The notes under the pieces: generated by a model
Databases searched by the model: none
The model's input: only the letters and a program-made list of their open reading frames with translations
Told to the model about the DNA's origin: nothing
Position numbers and translations under genes: made by a program
Assembly (NCBI GenBank): GCA_963576475.1
Contig: OY754987.1
Location: forward strand, 3,508,036 to 3,572,035
Direction: 5' to 3'
Source of the DNA: Molanna angustata
Lineage: Eukaryota; Arthropoda; Insecta; Trichoptera; Molannidae
Length of the DNA stretch: 64,000 nucleotides
Shown: piece after piece, positions 54,549 to 64,000 of the stretch
Layout: each line of letters starts with the position of its first letter
Position numbering within the stretch: the stretch's first letter is position 1

Positions 54549-54633
54549 CAACACGTAAGGAAGCACTTACTTTAGATAAAAAATATGCGGTATTTTCAAA
54601 ACAATATTAACACGTGGGGATCATTTAAAACCT

Positions 54634-54704
54634 CTGGGGGGGGCAAGTCTGGTCCAACCGGCGAAATAAAAACCCTCACGATTACCCATATATATGGTTG
54701 GATA
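54634..54704 (+). repeat. Palindrome family C, left arm with 7-bp duplication
   Basis: GGGGCAAGTCTGGTCCAACC, GGCGAAATAAAAACCCTCA and CGATTACCCATATATATGG end in TTGGATA (54698-54704). TTGGATA recurs at 58067-58073 on the other side of the LINE, consistent with a LINE target-site duplication. Confidence 0.75.
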
Positions 54705-54959
54705 ATTTATATAGCGCCGTTTTCGTGAAAACTCACCTCAAGGGCGCTTTGTAGCTATTAGTTTTTCATGTAAGTAAAAGCTTAAAATCTAGGTTATTGA
54801 TCTTAAATTAAATTAAAAATAAACATAAAAACGATGTATACAATACTTAGTATATTCTATTTAATTGAATCTAATGCCATGAAACGTTGAAAAGTGTCAC
54901 GGAGCAGTTAATTACAGTGTTATTAAGTTGGTTTCATTACATTATATTAAAATTCAAAT

Positions 54960-55208
54960 TTAGGAGGTGTTATTGTGTGAAATATTAAACAGGTGTGTCT
55001 TAAGTTGTTTTTTAAACGTGTTTATATTGTCTATTTGTCTGAGTCGGTATGGAAGTTTATTCCATGAGGATGGACCAGCAACAGCGAACGCACGATCACC
55101 AAAGTTTGATTTGTGCACTCGGTTAACTTCGTTTAGTTTACCGATTGCTGAGCTTTGAGCTGAACGGAGGGATTTCTGTCTGTTGTTTGAGGTGAGCGGA
55201 GTGCACAT
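54960..55208 (-). pseudogene. C-terminal end of the CR1/L2-group LINE protein (shifted frame)
   Basis: 82 codons starting MCTPLTSNNRQKSLRSAQSS, then NFGDRAFAVAGPSSWNKLPY and NTFKKQLKTHLFNISHNNTS-stop. Homologous to 3.49-3.75 kb and colinear with the upstream RT frame. It is separated from it by a short deletion near 55300, so the protein cannot be translated whole. Confidence 0.8.
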
Positions 55209-55273
55209 TTCGGATAGGTATTGCGGGGCCAGACCGTGTATTGCCTTGAATGTTGTTAGGCATATCTTGTACT

Positions 55274-57871
55274 CTATCCTTTCAGGGCACTTGAGCCAGT
55301 GAAGTGGTGAGAGATGTGAGAGTATTTAGAAGCACCCGTGATAACTCTAGCAGCGGTATTAAATACAGATTGGAGTTTTTTTATTTCTTGTTTTGGGAGA
55401 TGAGCATATATGCTATTGCAGTAATCAAGTCTTGAAATAACATAAGCGTTGATGAGAGATTTAGTAGCGTCTATTGGAAGATTTCTGCGAATTGACTTGA
55501 TTCTACGAAGATGATAAAATGCTGCTCTAGTTGTGCAATTTATTTGTTTTTTGAGAGTCAGGCTAGAGTCTATGTGGACTCCAAGAAGTTTTACACTGGA
55601 ATTAGGGAGAATGTTTGATTGATCTACTTTAAATTCTGATTTATCCAGAAGGTGTTGGCGCCTTCGCGTGGCGGTCCAAAGGAATTCGGTCTTAGTCGGA
55701 TTTAGTTTTAGTTTGTTTGTTGACATACAGTCATTTATGTCTTGTATGCACTTGATTGTTTTGTCTTTTAAAGTCGCTATATCTTCTGACGAGCAATATG
55801 AATATAGCTGCCAGTCGTCTGCGTAACAGTGAGCATTGAGGTTATGTATTTTAATGATGTCAAATATTTCTTTGGTGTAAAGGATAAATAACAGTGGGCC
55901 CAGTACGGATCCTTGTGGTACTCCCGTCTTCATCAGTGCAGGTTTTGAGGTAGAGTCGTTGATTTTAACTGTTTGATATCTGTTCGTCAGGTACGACTTA
56001 AGCCAGTTGATGGCAACACCGTGAAAACCGTATGTTATCTTCATTCTGTTCAGTAAAATTTCGTGGTCAATTGTGTCGAAAGCCGCGCTCATATCTAGAA
56101 AGGACGCCAGTGCCATATTACCTGTTTCAGTAGCCAGTATTATGTCTGAAAGTATTTTTAGAAGTCCCGTTTCTGTCGAGTGGTATTTTCTATATGCTGA
56201 TTGATATTTATTAAATAAGGAGTTTGTTTCAATATGGTCGTTTATTCGTTTTGCTACAATTTTCCCAAGTATTTTTGCTATGAATGGTAAGTTTGATATA
56301 GGTCTGTAGTTATTGAGGTCGTCCGGATCAAGTGTAGGTTTTTTTAGGAGTGGAGTTATAACCGCGCCTTTCATGGCATTAGGTACATATCCAGATTTTA
56401 ATGACAGATTAATTAAGTTTTTTAGAAAAGGCACTAAATCGTTGGAACATGACTTTAGGAGCCATATCGGAATGGGGTCGAGAGAACAATGTTTGTTTGG
56501 TGAATTGCTTATACAGATATTGATTTCTTCATTTGTGGTTTCGTCGAAAGCAGTCAGGATTTTTGAGGTTGAAAAGTTGAATGATGGATCTTGCTGTGAT
56601 GTAGTTTGTGTTCGGATGTTGTTTATTTTGTTTTGGAAAAAGTCTAACATGTTATCGGGAAGAGCTTCTGTCTGTGGGAGGTCCTTTGAATTGCAGAGTA
56701 TTTTATTTATTGACTTCCACATATGTTGTGGATTGTGTTGTTCACAGTTTATTTTTGTCGTCCAAAAGCTATCCTTTTTTCGTGTCACCGTTTCTTTGTA
56801 GAGGTTTTGACTTTTTAACCACTCATTGCGGATATTAGGACATTTCTTGTTTTTGTACGACCGCTCGAGTTTCCGCATATTTTGCTTTTTCTGTCTACAT
56901 TCTTCATCAAACCAGGGGTCAGATGGACGAATGCGACGTCTGTTTGAAGTTTGTGGAGCGTGCTTATCTAGAAGAGTTTTTAGGGTGATATTATAGAGAT
57001 CCAACAGTTGATCTATGTTTGTGTTGTGAGTGGAGTTTTCGTTGCAAAGAGGAGATGTCTTAAGGTCAGTTTTGAAGTTTTCTAAGTTGAATTTTCGCCA
57101 TGCTCTCGATGTTATATTTCGGTAAACTGGTGGAGGCTGCTCAATTTCTATTGTCGTTTCAATCAGACGGTGATCTGATAGACCGATATCAATGACTTCA
57201 GGAGTCGGGATTTTACAGCGCTGTGGGTTTATTATGATAACATCGAGAAGACCGCCAGCGTCATGGGTGGGCTGGTTTACTTCTTGAGTCAGTCCAAAGG
57301 ATTCTAGAATGTCATTAAATTTTTGTGTGTGTGGGATTTCTCGTTCCAGATGGATATTTATGTCGCCTGTGATGATTATTGCATCGAATGGTGCGAATAA
57401 TGGTGCAGCTAGTTCAAGTAGCGAAGTGAATTCATTGAAAAATAGTTCGGTAATTTGTTTCGATCCCGGTCTGTACACTGTTATCACGTAACATATAGAA
57501 TTTCCCGATGATACTCGGCAAGCTAGGCACTCAAACGTATTGTATTTTCCCAGTGGTATTTTTACTATTCGTAATCCTTGGATCCCGATGAGCGCAATAC
57601 CACCATAATTGCTGTTGAGATTGTTAGATTTTTTTGTGTCTCTTTGCCTAGATTCCTCTACGGTGATATAACCTTTAGAGCGCAACTCCTTGAGTGGGAT
57701 TGAATTGTAGTCATCAAGCCAGGTTTCTGTTAATGCTAGAAGTCCAATTTTCCTTTGTTGCATGATATCAAGTACCTGTGTAATTTTGTTATTGATAGAT
57801 CTGGCGTTCCAGTGACTGATTGTGATTTTTTTCGGTACAGTGGTGTTATGTCTTTGTTTTCGTTCTTGCAA
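55274..57871 (-). CDS. CR1/L2-group LINE polyprotein, APE endonuclease plus RT, C-terminally frameshifted
   Basis: 865 residues. APE endonuclease: SHWNARSINNK 19-29, LTETWL 47-52, GDINIH 169-174, GLLDVII 207-213, LSDHRLI 231-237. RT: NNYRPISNLPFIAKIL 520-535, FLDMSAAFDTIDH 591-603, TGVPQGSVLGPLLF 649-662 and catalytic YADD 683-686. The end GSSALKG is out of frame: compared with the 3.3 kb copy, about 10 bases are missing at CTTCACTGGCTC, so the frame terminates early. Active-site residues are intact, but the missing C-terminus implies a non-functional copy. Confidence 0.85.
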   Translation of the reverse strand: MQERKQRHNTTVPKKITISHWNARSINNKITQVLDIMQQRKIGLLALTETWLDDYNSIPLKELRSKGYITVEESRQRDTKKSNNLNSNYGGIALIGIQGLRIVKIPLGKYNTFECLACRVSSGNSICYVITVYRPGSKQITELFFNEFTSLLELAAPLFAPFDAIIITGDINIHLEREIPHTQKFNDILESFGLTQEVNQPTHDAGGLLDVIIINPQRCKIPTPEVIDIGLSDHRLIETTIEIEQPPPVYRNITSRAWRKFNLENFKTDLKTSPLCNENSTHNTNIDQLLDLYNITLKTLLDKHAPQTSNRRRIRPSDPWFDEECRQKKQNMRKLERSYKNKKCPNIRNEWLKSQNLYKETVTRKKDSFWTTKINCEQHNPQHMWKSINKILCNSKDLPQTEALPDNMLDFFQNKINNIRTQTTSQQDPSFNFSTSKILTAFDETTNEEINICISNSPNKHCSLDPIPIWLLKSCSNDLVPFLKNLINLSLKSGYVPNAMKGAVITPLLKKPTLDPDDLNNYRPISNLPFIAKILGKIVAKRINDHIETNSLFNKYQSAYRKYHSTETGLLKILSDIILATETGNMALASFLDMSAAFDTIDHEILLNRMKITYGFHGVAINWLKSYLTNRYQTVKINDSTSKPALMKTGVPQGSVLGPLLFILYTKEIFDIIKIHNLNAHCYADDWQLYSYCSSEDIATLKDKTIKCIQDINDCMSTNKLKLNPTKTEFLWTATRRRQHLLDKSEFKVDQSNILPNSSVKLLGVHIDSSLTLKKQINCTTRAAFYHLRRIKSIRRNLPIDATKSLINAYVISRLDYCNSIYAHLPKQEIKKLQSVFNTAARVITGASKYSHISHHFTGSSALKG

Positions 57872-58066
57872 TGTAAGTGAACGTGACTGTACGTTGGTGT
57901 TTTCATTATGACGTCCGCTGAGTTCTCTTCCTCCGCGTCATCCTCGTGATCTCCTTTTATTGAGGCGTTTATGCAGTTGAAATGATCTTATTTTTTCTAT
58001 TAAACATGGTTTTAAACAATGAGTTTGATTCGTTAATGTTAGTAAAAAATCGAAAGTATACTTATA

Positions 58067-58160
58067 TTGGATATTATTATTATATGTAGTTCTATAATAT
58101 CTTTAGATGTCATAGAACTCCATATGATAATTTTATCCATGATACAGGTAATCTAGGGTG
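58067..58160 (-). repeat. Palindrome family C, centre and right arm
   Basis: After the TTGGATA duplication the palindrome centre appears (AGTTCTATAATATCT-TT-AGATGTCATAGAACT), then CCATATGATAATTTTATCCA, TGATACAGGTAATCTAGGG. The outer GGGGCAAGTC end is missing from this arm. Confidence 0.75.
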
Positions 58161-58294
58161 TTTTCTATTTTCTATTTTTTTAAATGATCTTATAATATTA
58201 CTAGAATTTAGAATATCTACGTCGCAAATGTAGACCTCGGTACAGGCTCAGCCAAGTGAGATGGTGTATAACAAATAATACTATAAAAAATATT

Positions 58295-58715
58295 TCATAT
58301 ACATACATACATACATACATTCCATCACGCCATGTCCCTTACGGGGTAGGCAGAGAGAACCGAATGCCACTTACTTCTATCTTGACATACATTCATCGCC
58401 TCGACAACATTCATACATCGTCTTATACATGTTCGTCTGTTGTTCACGCTTCTAACATTTCCGTCTTTCAAAATATCATTCACATGGTCGTGCCATCCCT
58501 TTCTTGGTCGGCCCCGACCTCTCAATCCAATCCTATCCGCATTGTATATTTTTTTCGTCAGGCGTTCCTCATTCATTCTACCCATGTGGCCGAACCATCT
58601 CAGTGTGTTCACTTTCATTCTATTAATGATATCTTTCTTCATCTTACATTCTTTCCTTATGTTCTCATTTCTTACCCTGTCATACATCGTTCTATTGCAG
58701 ATTCTTCTTAGCAGA
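58295..58715 (-). pseudogene. RTE-like LINE C-terminus, minus strand
   Basis: The minus frame 58687-58325 reads MYDRVRNENIRKECKMKKDI, INRMKVNTLRWFGHMGRMNE, RIGLRGRGRPRKGWHDHVND and ends SAYPVRDMA-stop. It is flanked by (CATA)n at its 3' side, as at 23.83 and 35.85 kb. RT region missing. Confidence 0.78.
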
Positions 58716-59265
58716 TTCTTCTATTTCATATAACCTAGTTAAATTGTACTTTATGTAATATTTTTATTGTTTGTATATTGTTATATTTTGTTTGGTTTCA
58801 ATAATAAAAAAAATGTATGTTATTATTTAAATTTTATCATGTAATATTATATCGGGTCTTTTTTTTGAATTTTTTTATGTTTATTATTATTATAAACTAA
58901 ACCGAAACGACGCGCACTGCGAATAAAATCAGTCAACCAGTAATGTTTGAATCAATAATTTTAAAAGAAAATTTTCGCGCTGTAGATAATATCAGTCATG
59001 TCTTTGGATCAACGAACCAAAACAAAAATTGCCGCGCAGCGAGATAATGTCACCTTCATATTGTTTGTATCGATAAACTCTATTTTTTTTAACCTGCCCA
59101 CGCCCTCAATGTGCTATCTCAACGAGCCCTAATTTTCTCTGGGTCCTCTTTTGCCTGCCTTTATCTCTCAAACGCCTACAGGAGGGTGTTATCGCCCACG
59201 TTGAGAACATGATATCTATTAAGGAATTGATATAAAAGAAACAAGATAAATTCAAAGAAATCATA

Positions 59266-59695
59266 ACTCTCCACTCATTGTCACTTCCAAGAACAACAAG
59301 ATCCTCTATCACCAACACAATAAATATCCCGAAGTTGCAAAATACTCATGAACAAAGACATTTTAAATACTATGCCATCGAACTACATAATTGCCTACCA
59401 ACCTCACTAAAACTGCTACCACAAAACACATCGTCACAAAAATACAAAAAAAAAACATAACACCATGGATATACAACACCGGTTCATAACAAATCAATAA
59501 CATAATTACACCCAATCAAATATAATTAAACTTCACATTTTTTTCTCAATAATAATTGAATGTATAATTTAATTCAAGAACTCTATACATAATGTACTAT
59601 CTATGTCACACAACTGTTCAAATGAACACCTCGGCACAGGACTTCCTAGTGAGGTGTTCATCGTATCCTATCAATTACAATACTTATCAATACTT
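59266..59695 (+). pseudogene. LINE C-terminal fragment with tail
   Basis: The frame gives SLPRTTRSSITNTINIPKLQ, NTHEQRHFKYYAIELHNCLP and TSLKLLPQNTSSQKYKKKT-stop, like the C-terminus of Jockey/CR1-group LINEs (...F.Y.....LWN.LP..L). The tail continues to the GAACACCTCGGCACAGG hairpin at 59630 and the end near 59695. Inverse tail copy at 53.6 kb. Confidence 0.6.
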
Positions 59696-59724
59696 AGAGT
59701 ATGGTGGCAGGGTCAGGAACTGGA

Positions 59725-60258
59725 AAACAATGACGCACCATAATATTTGGGTGTTCGTCTGGACCGATCCTTGACTTTTAGGAGGCATTGTGAAGAGGTC
59801 AGGAAGAAGTTATGTGCCAGAAATAACATCATAAGAAAGCTTACCAGCACAAAGTGGGGAGCCCAACCCCATGTCCCAAGAACCTCGGCACTGGCACTGT
59901 ATTTCTCCGCTGCTGAATATGCTGCACCAGTATGGTACAACTCAACACACGCAAAAAGGGTAGATGTGGCAATTGATGAAACAGCCAGATTAATATCTGG
60001 GTGCCTAAAACCGACCCCCACTAAAGAACTCTATCCAATTGTGAGTATTGCCCCCCCTACGATCAGACGGCGCGTTGCAGCAGAAGTCGAACGGAGCAAG
60101 CAGCAAACTGACCCTAGACATCCAATGTATGGCTCACAGCCGCATCAGTGCAGACTCAAGTCCAGAAGAAGCTTCCTGTAGATGACCGCCCCTATAGTTA
60201 GCCTCCCCGAGGCCCGAAGGCTGTCACTGTGGCGTGATAGTGTCGAATGCACTCAGCT
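59725..60258 (+). pseudogene. LINE C-terminal fragment (YLGVRLDRSLTF type)
   Basis: The frame contains GVRLDRSLTFRRHCEEVRKK, LCARNNIIRKLTSTKWGAQP, ALALYFSAAEYAAPVWYNST and LISGCLKPTPTKELYPIVSI, the post-RT region of another insect LINE. It stops at 60179-60181 and continues in a shifted frame VSLPEARRLSLWRDSVECTQ. RT and endonuclease are absent. Confidence 0.72.
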
Positions 60259-60279
60259 ACTAGTGATGAGCAAATGCAA

Positions 60280-60445
60280 GACCAAGACCAAGACCGGGGT
60301 GGTCTTGGTCTTGGTCTTGGTCTTGCACCCGCGGTCTTGGTCTTGGTCTTGCGTTTACAAGTATAGTCTTGGTCTTGGTCTTGGTCTTGCATACATAGTC
60401 TTGGTCTTGGTCTTGGTCTTGCAGCAAGAGTCTTGCAAGTCTTGC
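60280..60445. repeat. TCTTGG hexamer array with inverted start
   Basis: CAAGACCAAGACCAAGACC on the left is inverted to GGTCTTGGTCTTGGTCTTG after GGGGT, giving a 19-bp hairpin. Four blocks of (GGTCTT)2-4 follow, each ended by GCACCCGC, GCGTTTACAAGTATA, GCATACATA or GCAGCAAGA. Confidence 0.9.
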
Positions 60446-60449
60446 ACTT

Positions 60450-60900
60450 TTATGAGTAGGTAAAGTAGGTACATATTCGATTTTTTTTAATAAAACCTAA
60501 ATTTTCCTTAAAGTAAACATGTTATATAATTTTAGGTACCTATCAAACATATATAATCTAAGATCAAATTATTACAATTTTTGGAAAAAAAAAATCACCA
60601 AACTATGAAATATCGTTTATATGTCGTCTTGAAATTTCTGTATTTTTATAACTTTTCATATAATGTTGTTATTCTAGTTATAAAAATAAAAAATGAAATA
60701 CAAACATGTTGAAGAATTTAAGATCCATAACGTCGATGTATAAGCTGAAGTGAATCAAAACTAAAATCATTGTCTGAATATAATAAATCTTTCAAAGATT
60801 ATTCTTATGAAAATATCTAACAACATATTTTTCTAGTCATGAACATTGATGCCAATAATAATATAAGTCCTCTCCCTAAAATTATAATAATATACAAATA
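60450..60900. other. AT-rich stretch, nothing recognised
   Basis: No gene or known repeat seen between the hexamer array and family D. Confidence 0.4.
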
Positions 60901-60904
60901 AATA

Positions 60905-61330
60905 CAAGGAAACTATCAGACATGCGATAGTATGTTTAGTTAAAGAATACGCACAGAAATAGAAACCCCTAAATACAAACAATTGAATATTTTAAGATAT
61001 TTTGTACTCTATACAAAACATGTAGGTATGTATGTCAAGATAGGGTAGTATGGAGAGGTCAGTCCTTCCTTCTTACCCAGAATATGAAAACAGTTTGATG
61101 GTATGTATTTATTTTGAAGATTAAGTATCAAACTATTTAGTCACCTTAGATCAATGATATTATATTTCATTGCCTTATAATATAGGTATTGTGTATAGGT
61201 CACTGCCACACAATTTTTATGAAATGTCGTCACTAAACTTTTATTACAATAATTGTTAAATTTTGAGATGCCTTACAAATTGTATGAAAAGATGTCGTCA
61301 CTAAATTCAATTTTTATAAAAAATGTTAAA
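60905..61330 (+). repeat. Interspersed family D copy
   Basis: Order: AACTATCAGACATGCGATAG, TTGAATATTTTAAGATATTT, GGTATGTATGTCAAGATAGG, AGTATGGAGAGGTCAGTCCT, AGATTAAGTATCAAACTATT, CACACAATTTTTATGAAATG, TGTATGAAAAGATGTCGTCA. A segment is partly duplicated around GATGTCGTCACTAAA (61209 and 61293). Confidence 0.65.
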
Positions 61331-61440
61331 AAACATTACATACAAAATGAATATGTCCTTGCTAAACAAGTACATATATATGTATCTTCCTACTTTCCCT
61401 AAAATAAGCATAAATGCTTATGCTATAGGTGAAAGAAAAC

Positions 61441-61513
61441 GTTCAAGGCAGGATTCGAACTGACAACCACTGGATTACTAGCCCAGCACGCTAACCGCTC
61501 TGCCATCGACCCA
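61441..61513 (-). tRNA. tRNA-Thr(AGT)-like sequence, probably pseudo-tRNA or SINE head
   Basis: The minus strand starts GGGTCGATGGCAGAGCGGTT, has a good A box (TGGCAGAGCGG), anticodon arm CTGGG-CTAGTAA-TCCAG (anticodon AGT, Thr) and B box GTTCGAATCC. The T stem and acceptor stem do not pair well (5' GGGTCGA against 3' TTGAACG). No 3' CCA-type constraint applies. I favour a degenerate tRNA or tRNA-derived repeat. Confidence 0.45.
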
Positions 61514-61559
61514 TCTAATAATAATCTATTTATATAACATCTATGCTGAGTAGCCTCTA

Positions 61560-61800
61560 AGTAGACTTTTTTTACTCCAAAGTTGAAAAAAACACGAAAA
61601 ATATAGACCTGGCATACAAATCTCGCGTATCATCGCTTGATATGTTAAGAGAATAAATTCCCTTAAACAAATCGACAGTTGTTGTTGGAAAATAAAAAAA
61701 AATTAAAATATTTATTAATGTGTGTTTTTAGTTTGATACGTACTCTTAAATTGTGTCTCATGTGTTACATGCAACTCGTGAAATAATGAATATACCTTCC
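61560..61800 (-). repeat. Interspersed family D, end sequences
   Basis: It contains TTGAAAAAAACACGAAAAAT, ATAGACCTGGCATACAAATC, AATAAATTCCCTTAAACAAA, TCGACAGTTG and, further right, CTCATGTGTTACATGCAACT (inverse of the family's left end). A composite or rearranged copy. Confidence 0.55.
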
Positions 61801-61809
61801 AACTTACTT

Positions 61810-62630
61810 GAATGATAGATATTTATGTAGGTATAATATTATATCATGTCAAAACTCGCACAGAAACATATACCTACGTCCTACACAGGATGTTAAAATA
61901 TGAACCGTGCCAGATTCAAAATGTCTTATATCGTGCAAAATCATGCAAACATATACTTTTATGATACAATCATAAATGTTATGTTTGTCTAACGGCGGCG
62001 TAACACAAGAGAAATACTAATCCTTTCTTTGACATACATACCGCTCGTTCAGAGCCGAGTGCCGTGTTTTTTTTTATTAATAATTGATTTTATTTTATTT
62101 CCTTGTATGGTAAATTTAATTAATCATTTTTTTATTGTTTAATTAAAATAATGTGCATCTATTATTAAAAGTGGAAAAAATGTTATGCTTTTAGAAAATT
62201 GGCTTTTTCAATCTAACTTCATACAAAGATTTCTTAAATTTGTATGTACCTACTAGTGATCATCCAATGGTCAAACAATCATACGTAATTCATTAGATTT
62301 TTAAGTTTGAAAGTCATTGAGGTTCTTTTTGTCAAAGAGTATACCTCTATATTGCTTATGTATGTATATACATAGGTACCCTCTTCTATTGGTACCCTAT
62401 ATAATATTAATTAAATTACATTCTTTTACAAATACATCATTAGAGTACGTGTTGTTTGCCTTAAGTACTTACTGTTTATTAAATATTGTTTCACAGTAGA
62501 TATTATGTATTTTTACTTAACATGGTTGAACCACTGCGTTTGACATTGGCAATATGAACGTAAAAAATCAATGGTTTGATGTGAAATATTTTTATCTCTT
62601 ATTTTTATGAAGGTGATATAGTGCGGAGTT
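61810..62630. other. Non-coding AT-rich stretch
   Basis: No gene recognised. Some GC-richer text near 61985-62065 (TAACGGCGGCGTAACACAAG) has no coding signal. Confidence 0.4.
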
Positions 62631-62720
62631 ATGAATTTGAAATTTTTAAGGGTATTCTTTTTATTGCAGATTATTAACTAGTATCATGGTGAGATTGTAT
62701 TCTGAAAGGATTACTTTACA
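62630..62720 (+). repeat. Interspersed family F, copy 3 fragment
   Basis: TTTTTAAGGGTATTCTTTTT, ATTAACTAGTATCATGGTGA and GATTGTATTCTGAAAGGA match family F at 20.90 and 49.33 kb. Confidence 0.6.
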
Positions 62721-62819
62721 AAAATACAAAATTTAGTTATTCATACTAATAAGAAAATCTAAACACTTAAAAATATATACATGCATACATACATACCCAT
62801 ATATACATAGATACATAAT

Positions 62820-63300
62820 ATTCCAACTGTCGACACGTTCAAGAGAATATATTTATCTTAATGAATCGTCAGTATTAAGAGAATTTTATGCCAGGTCTAT
62901 ATCTTTCATGTTTTTTTCAACTTTGAAGTCAAAAAACACCAACTTAGAGGCTTAGTGTGTCTGTGTGTGTCCCTTATATGTATATTTAATGCTTTGTTTG
63001 CATATTCATTCAATCGATAAAATAAATAGGTACATTATTATGTTTTTCTAATTGACTGTGATGAATATTTTTATATGTATTGTGTATAATTGTAATTGTA
63101 AATGGCCTTCGGCAGTATTATTCGTATTAAAATTAAATAGTTGTAACGTGCTCCATAGGAATGGTATTTTCAAAGTTGAAAAAACCATGAAAAATATAGA
63201 TCTGGCATACATATCTCGCACATCTTCGATTGAAACTTTTATCGGTCTGTTAATAAAAATAAATTCTCTTGAACAAATCGAAATTTGGAAAACATTAAAT
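62820..63300 (+). repeat. Interspersed family D, two partial end copies
   Basis: At 62821-62945: CCAACTGTCGACACGTTCAA, GTCAGTATTAAGAGAATTTT, GCCAGGTCTATATCTTTCAT. At 63170-63295: GTTGAAAAAACCATGAAAAA, TATAGATCTGGCATACATAT, ATTCTCTTGAACAAATCGAA. The two are in opposite orientation with respect to the CCAACTGTCGA terminus. Confidence 0.55.
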
Positions 63301-63764
63301 AAAATAATTAATTGTATTTACTTTATGCACAAAGTAAAGTACCTACACTTGCAACGCCTCTGAGTACGTTTGTTTACATCGGCCAAAATTATTGTCTCGA
63401 AGAATAATATTATTTTATTCTTTTACACACCGCGGTCAAATATGACATTTGCACTAGTAATGATAAGAGTTATTTTTGCATCACGTAAACGTAATATGAG
63501 ACAATTTGAATCTGAGATGTTGACTTCCTGTGTATACACGCACGTGTTCATAGTATAAAAAATATTTGTATTTTAAACCGATATGTAAATTTCATTCTTA
63601 AAGAAGTACCTACCTAGAAATTACATTTTGGTAACTACACCTATTTATTATTATGAATTCATTTAACAATGAAACAAAATTATTTAAATTATAAATTATT
63701 TTTATACCATTTTTATAAAATGATGTCATAAAATTCGATCTTTGTATGTTATTTTAAACCATAC

Positions 63765-64000
63765 TACTAGTTGCATGTAACACATGAGATCCAACTGTCG
63801 ATAGCGATAGTACCTACATATGTATAGTTGAAGAATAAGTACCTACCAAACTATAAACCCAAAAATCAAAATTATTGAATATTTTAAGATATTTTGTTTT
63901 ACATACAGCACATGTAGGTATGTATGTCAATAAAGGATAGTGTGGAGGTCAGTCCTTTTTCCTACCCGGAATATGAAACCAGCATGATGGTATGTATGTA
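63765..64000 (+). repeat. Interspersed family D, left end, cut by window edge
   Basis: It begins ACTAGTTGCATGTAACACAT, GAGATCCAACTGTCGATAGC and runs through GTGTGGAGGTCAGTCCTTTT to ATGATGGTATGTATGTA at the window end. It continues past 64000. Confidence 0.7.

Larger units (their letters stand above)
54705..58066 (-). mobile_element. CR1/L2-group LINE, 5' truncated
   Basis: 3362 bp on the minus strand bracketed by TTGGATA duplications. It carries an APE-RT ORF (57871-55274) and a C-terminal part in another frame (55208-54960). The 3' end has the AGCGCCCTTGAGGTGAG motif, shared with 3.7 kb, and ends ATATAAATT without an A tract. There is no ORF1 upstream of 57871. Confidence 0.85.

Noticed and set aside
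56313..56838. Plus-strand 162-aa and 76-aa ORFs within the LINE at 54.7-58.1 kb
   Set aside because: Antisense shadows of the RT region; no homology pattern or start context.

Overview
The window reads as AT-rich nuclear DNA from an insect. Coding density is very low, one probable host gene has a GT-AG intron, and most of the remainder is transposable elements. The insect call rests on an Osiris-like (DUF1676-like) secreted protein, a primer binding site matching insect tRNA-Lys(CTT), a Dong/R4-type LINE, tRNA-headed SINEs and LINE tails ending in (AAAT)n or GAAGAAGAAG. The repeat style and the frequent TAGGTACCTAC words fit Lepidoptera, but the order is not proven. No operon, CRISPR array or prokaryotic feature is present.

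Layout. Positions 1-10.4 kb hold LINE 3' fragments, SINE copies, small inverted-repeat elements and a long (AAAT)n tract. At 10.43-13.23 kb a decayed LINE sits inside a palindrome with 99-bp arms, and each arm carries a hammerhead-ribozyme-like motif. At 13.2-15.3 kb four different minisatellite blocks follow one another. At 16-24.3 kb there are palindromic MITEs, a decayed LINE, an LTR remnant with a snap-back copy of its end, a second (AAAT)n tract and two head-to-head LINE ends. At 24.8-26.3 kb there are two non-coding elements.

At 26,795-35,548 lies a complete LTR retroelement: two 1358-bp LTRs that look identical by eye, a 4-bp ATGT target duplication, a perfect tRNA-Lys primer site, and a 6-kb interior without recognisable gag-pol. 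The interior carries one unrecognised 427-aa ORF, a triple 194-bp repeat and three related stem-loop-like motifs. This is the strongest candidate for something undescribed.

At 38.0-40.4 kb on the minus strand is the only probable host gene, in two exons. At 43.3-48.0 kb is an uninterrupted Dong/R4-like LINE encoding a 1229-aa protein. At 48-54.6 kb there are MITEs, SINEs and LINE fragments. At 54.6-58.2 kb a CR1/L2-group LINE sits inside a palindrome with a 7-bp duplication. At 58.2-64 kb there are more LINE ends, a TCTTGG satellite, a tRNA-like sequence and copies of interspersed family D.

Recurring theme: three unrelated LINEs (10.5, 43.4 and 54.7 kb) each lie within one arm of a palindromic repeat near its symmetry centre. 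Element-encoded proteins supply reverse transcriptase and endonuclease; most small palindromic elements are non-coding and must depend on enzymes from elsewhere.
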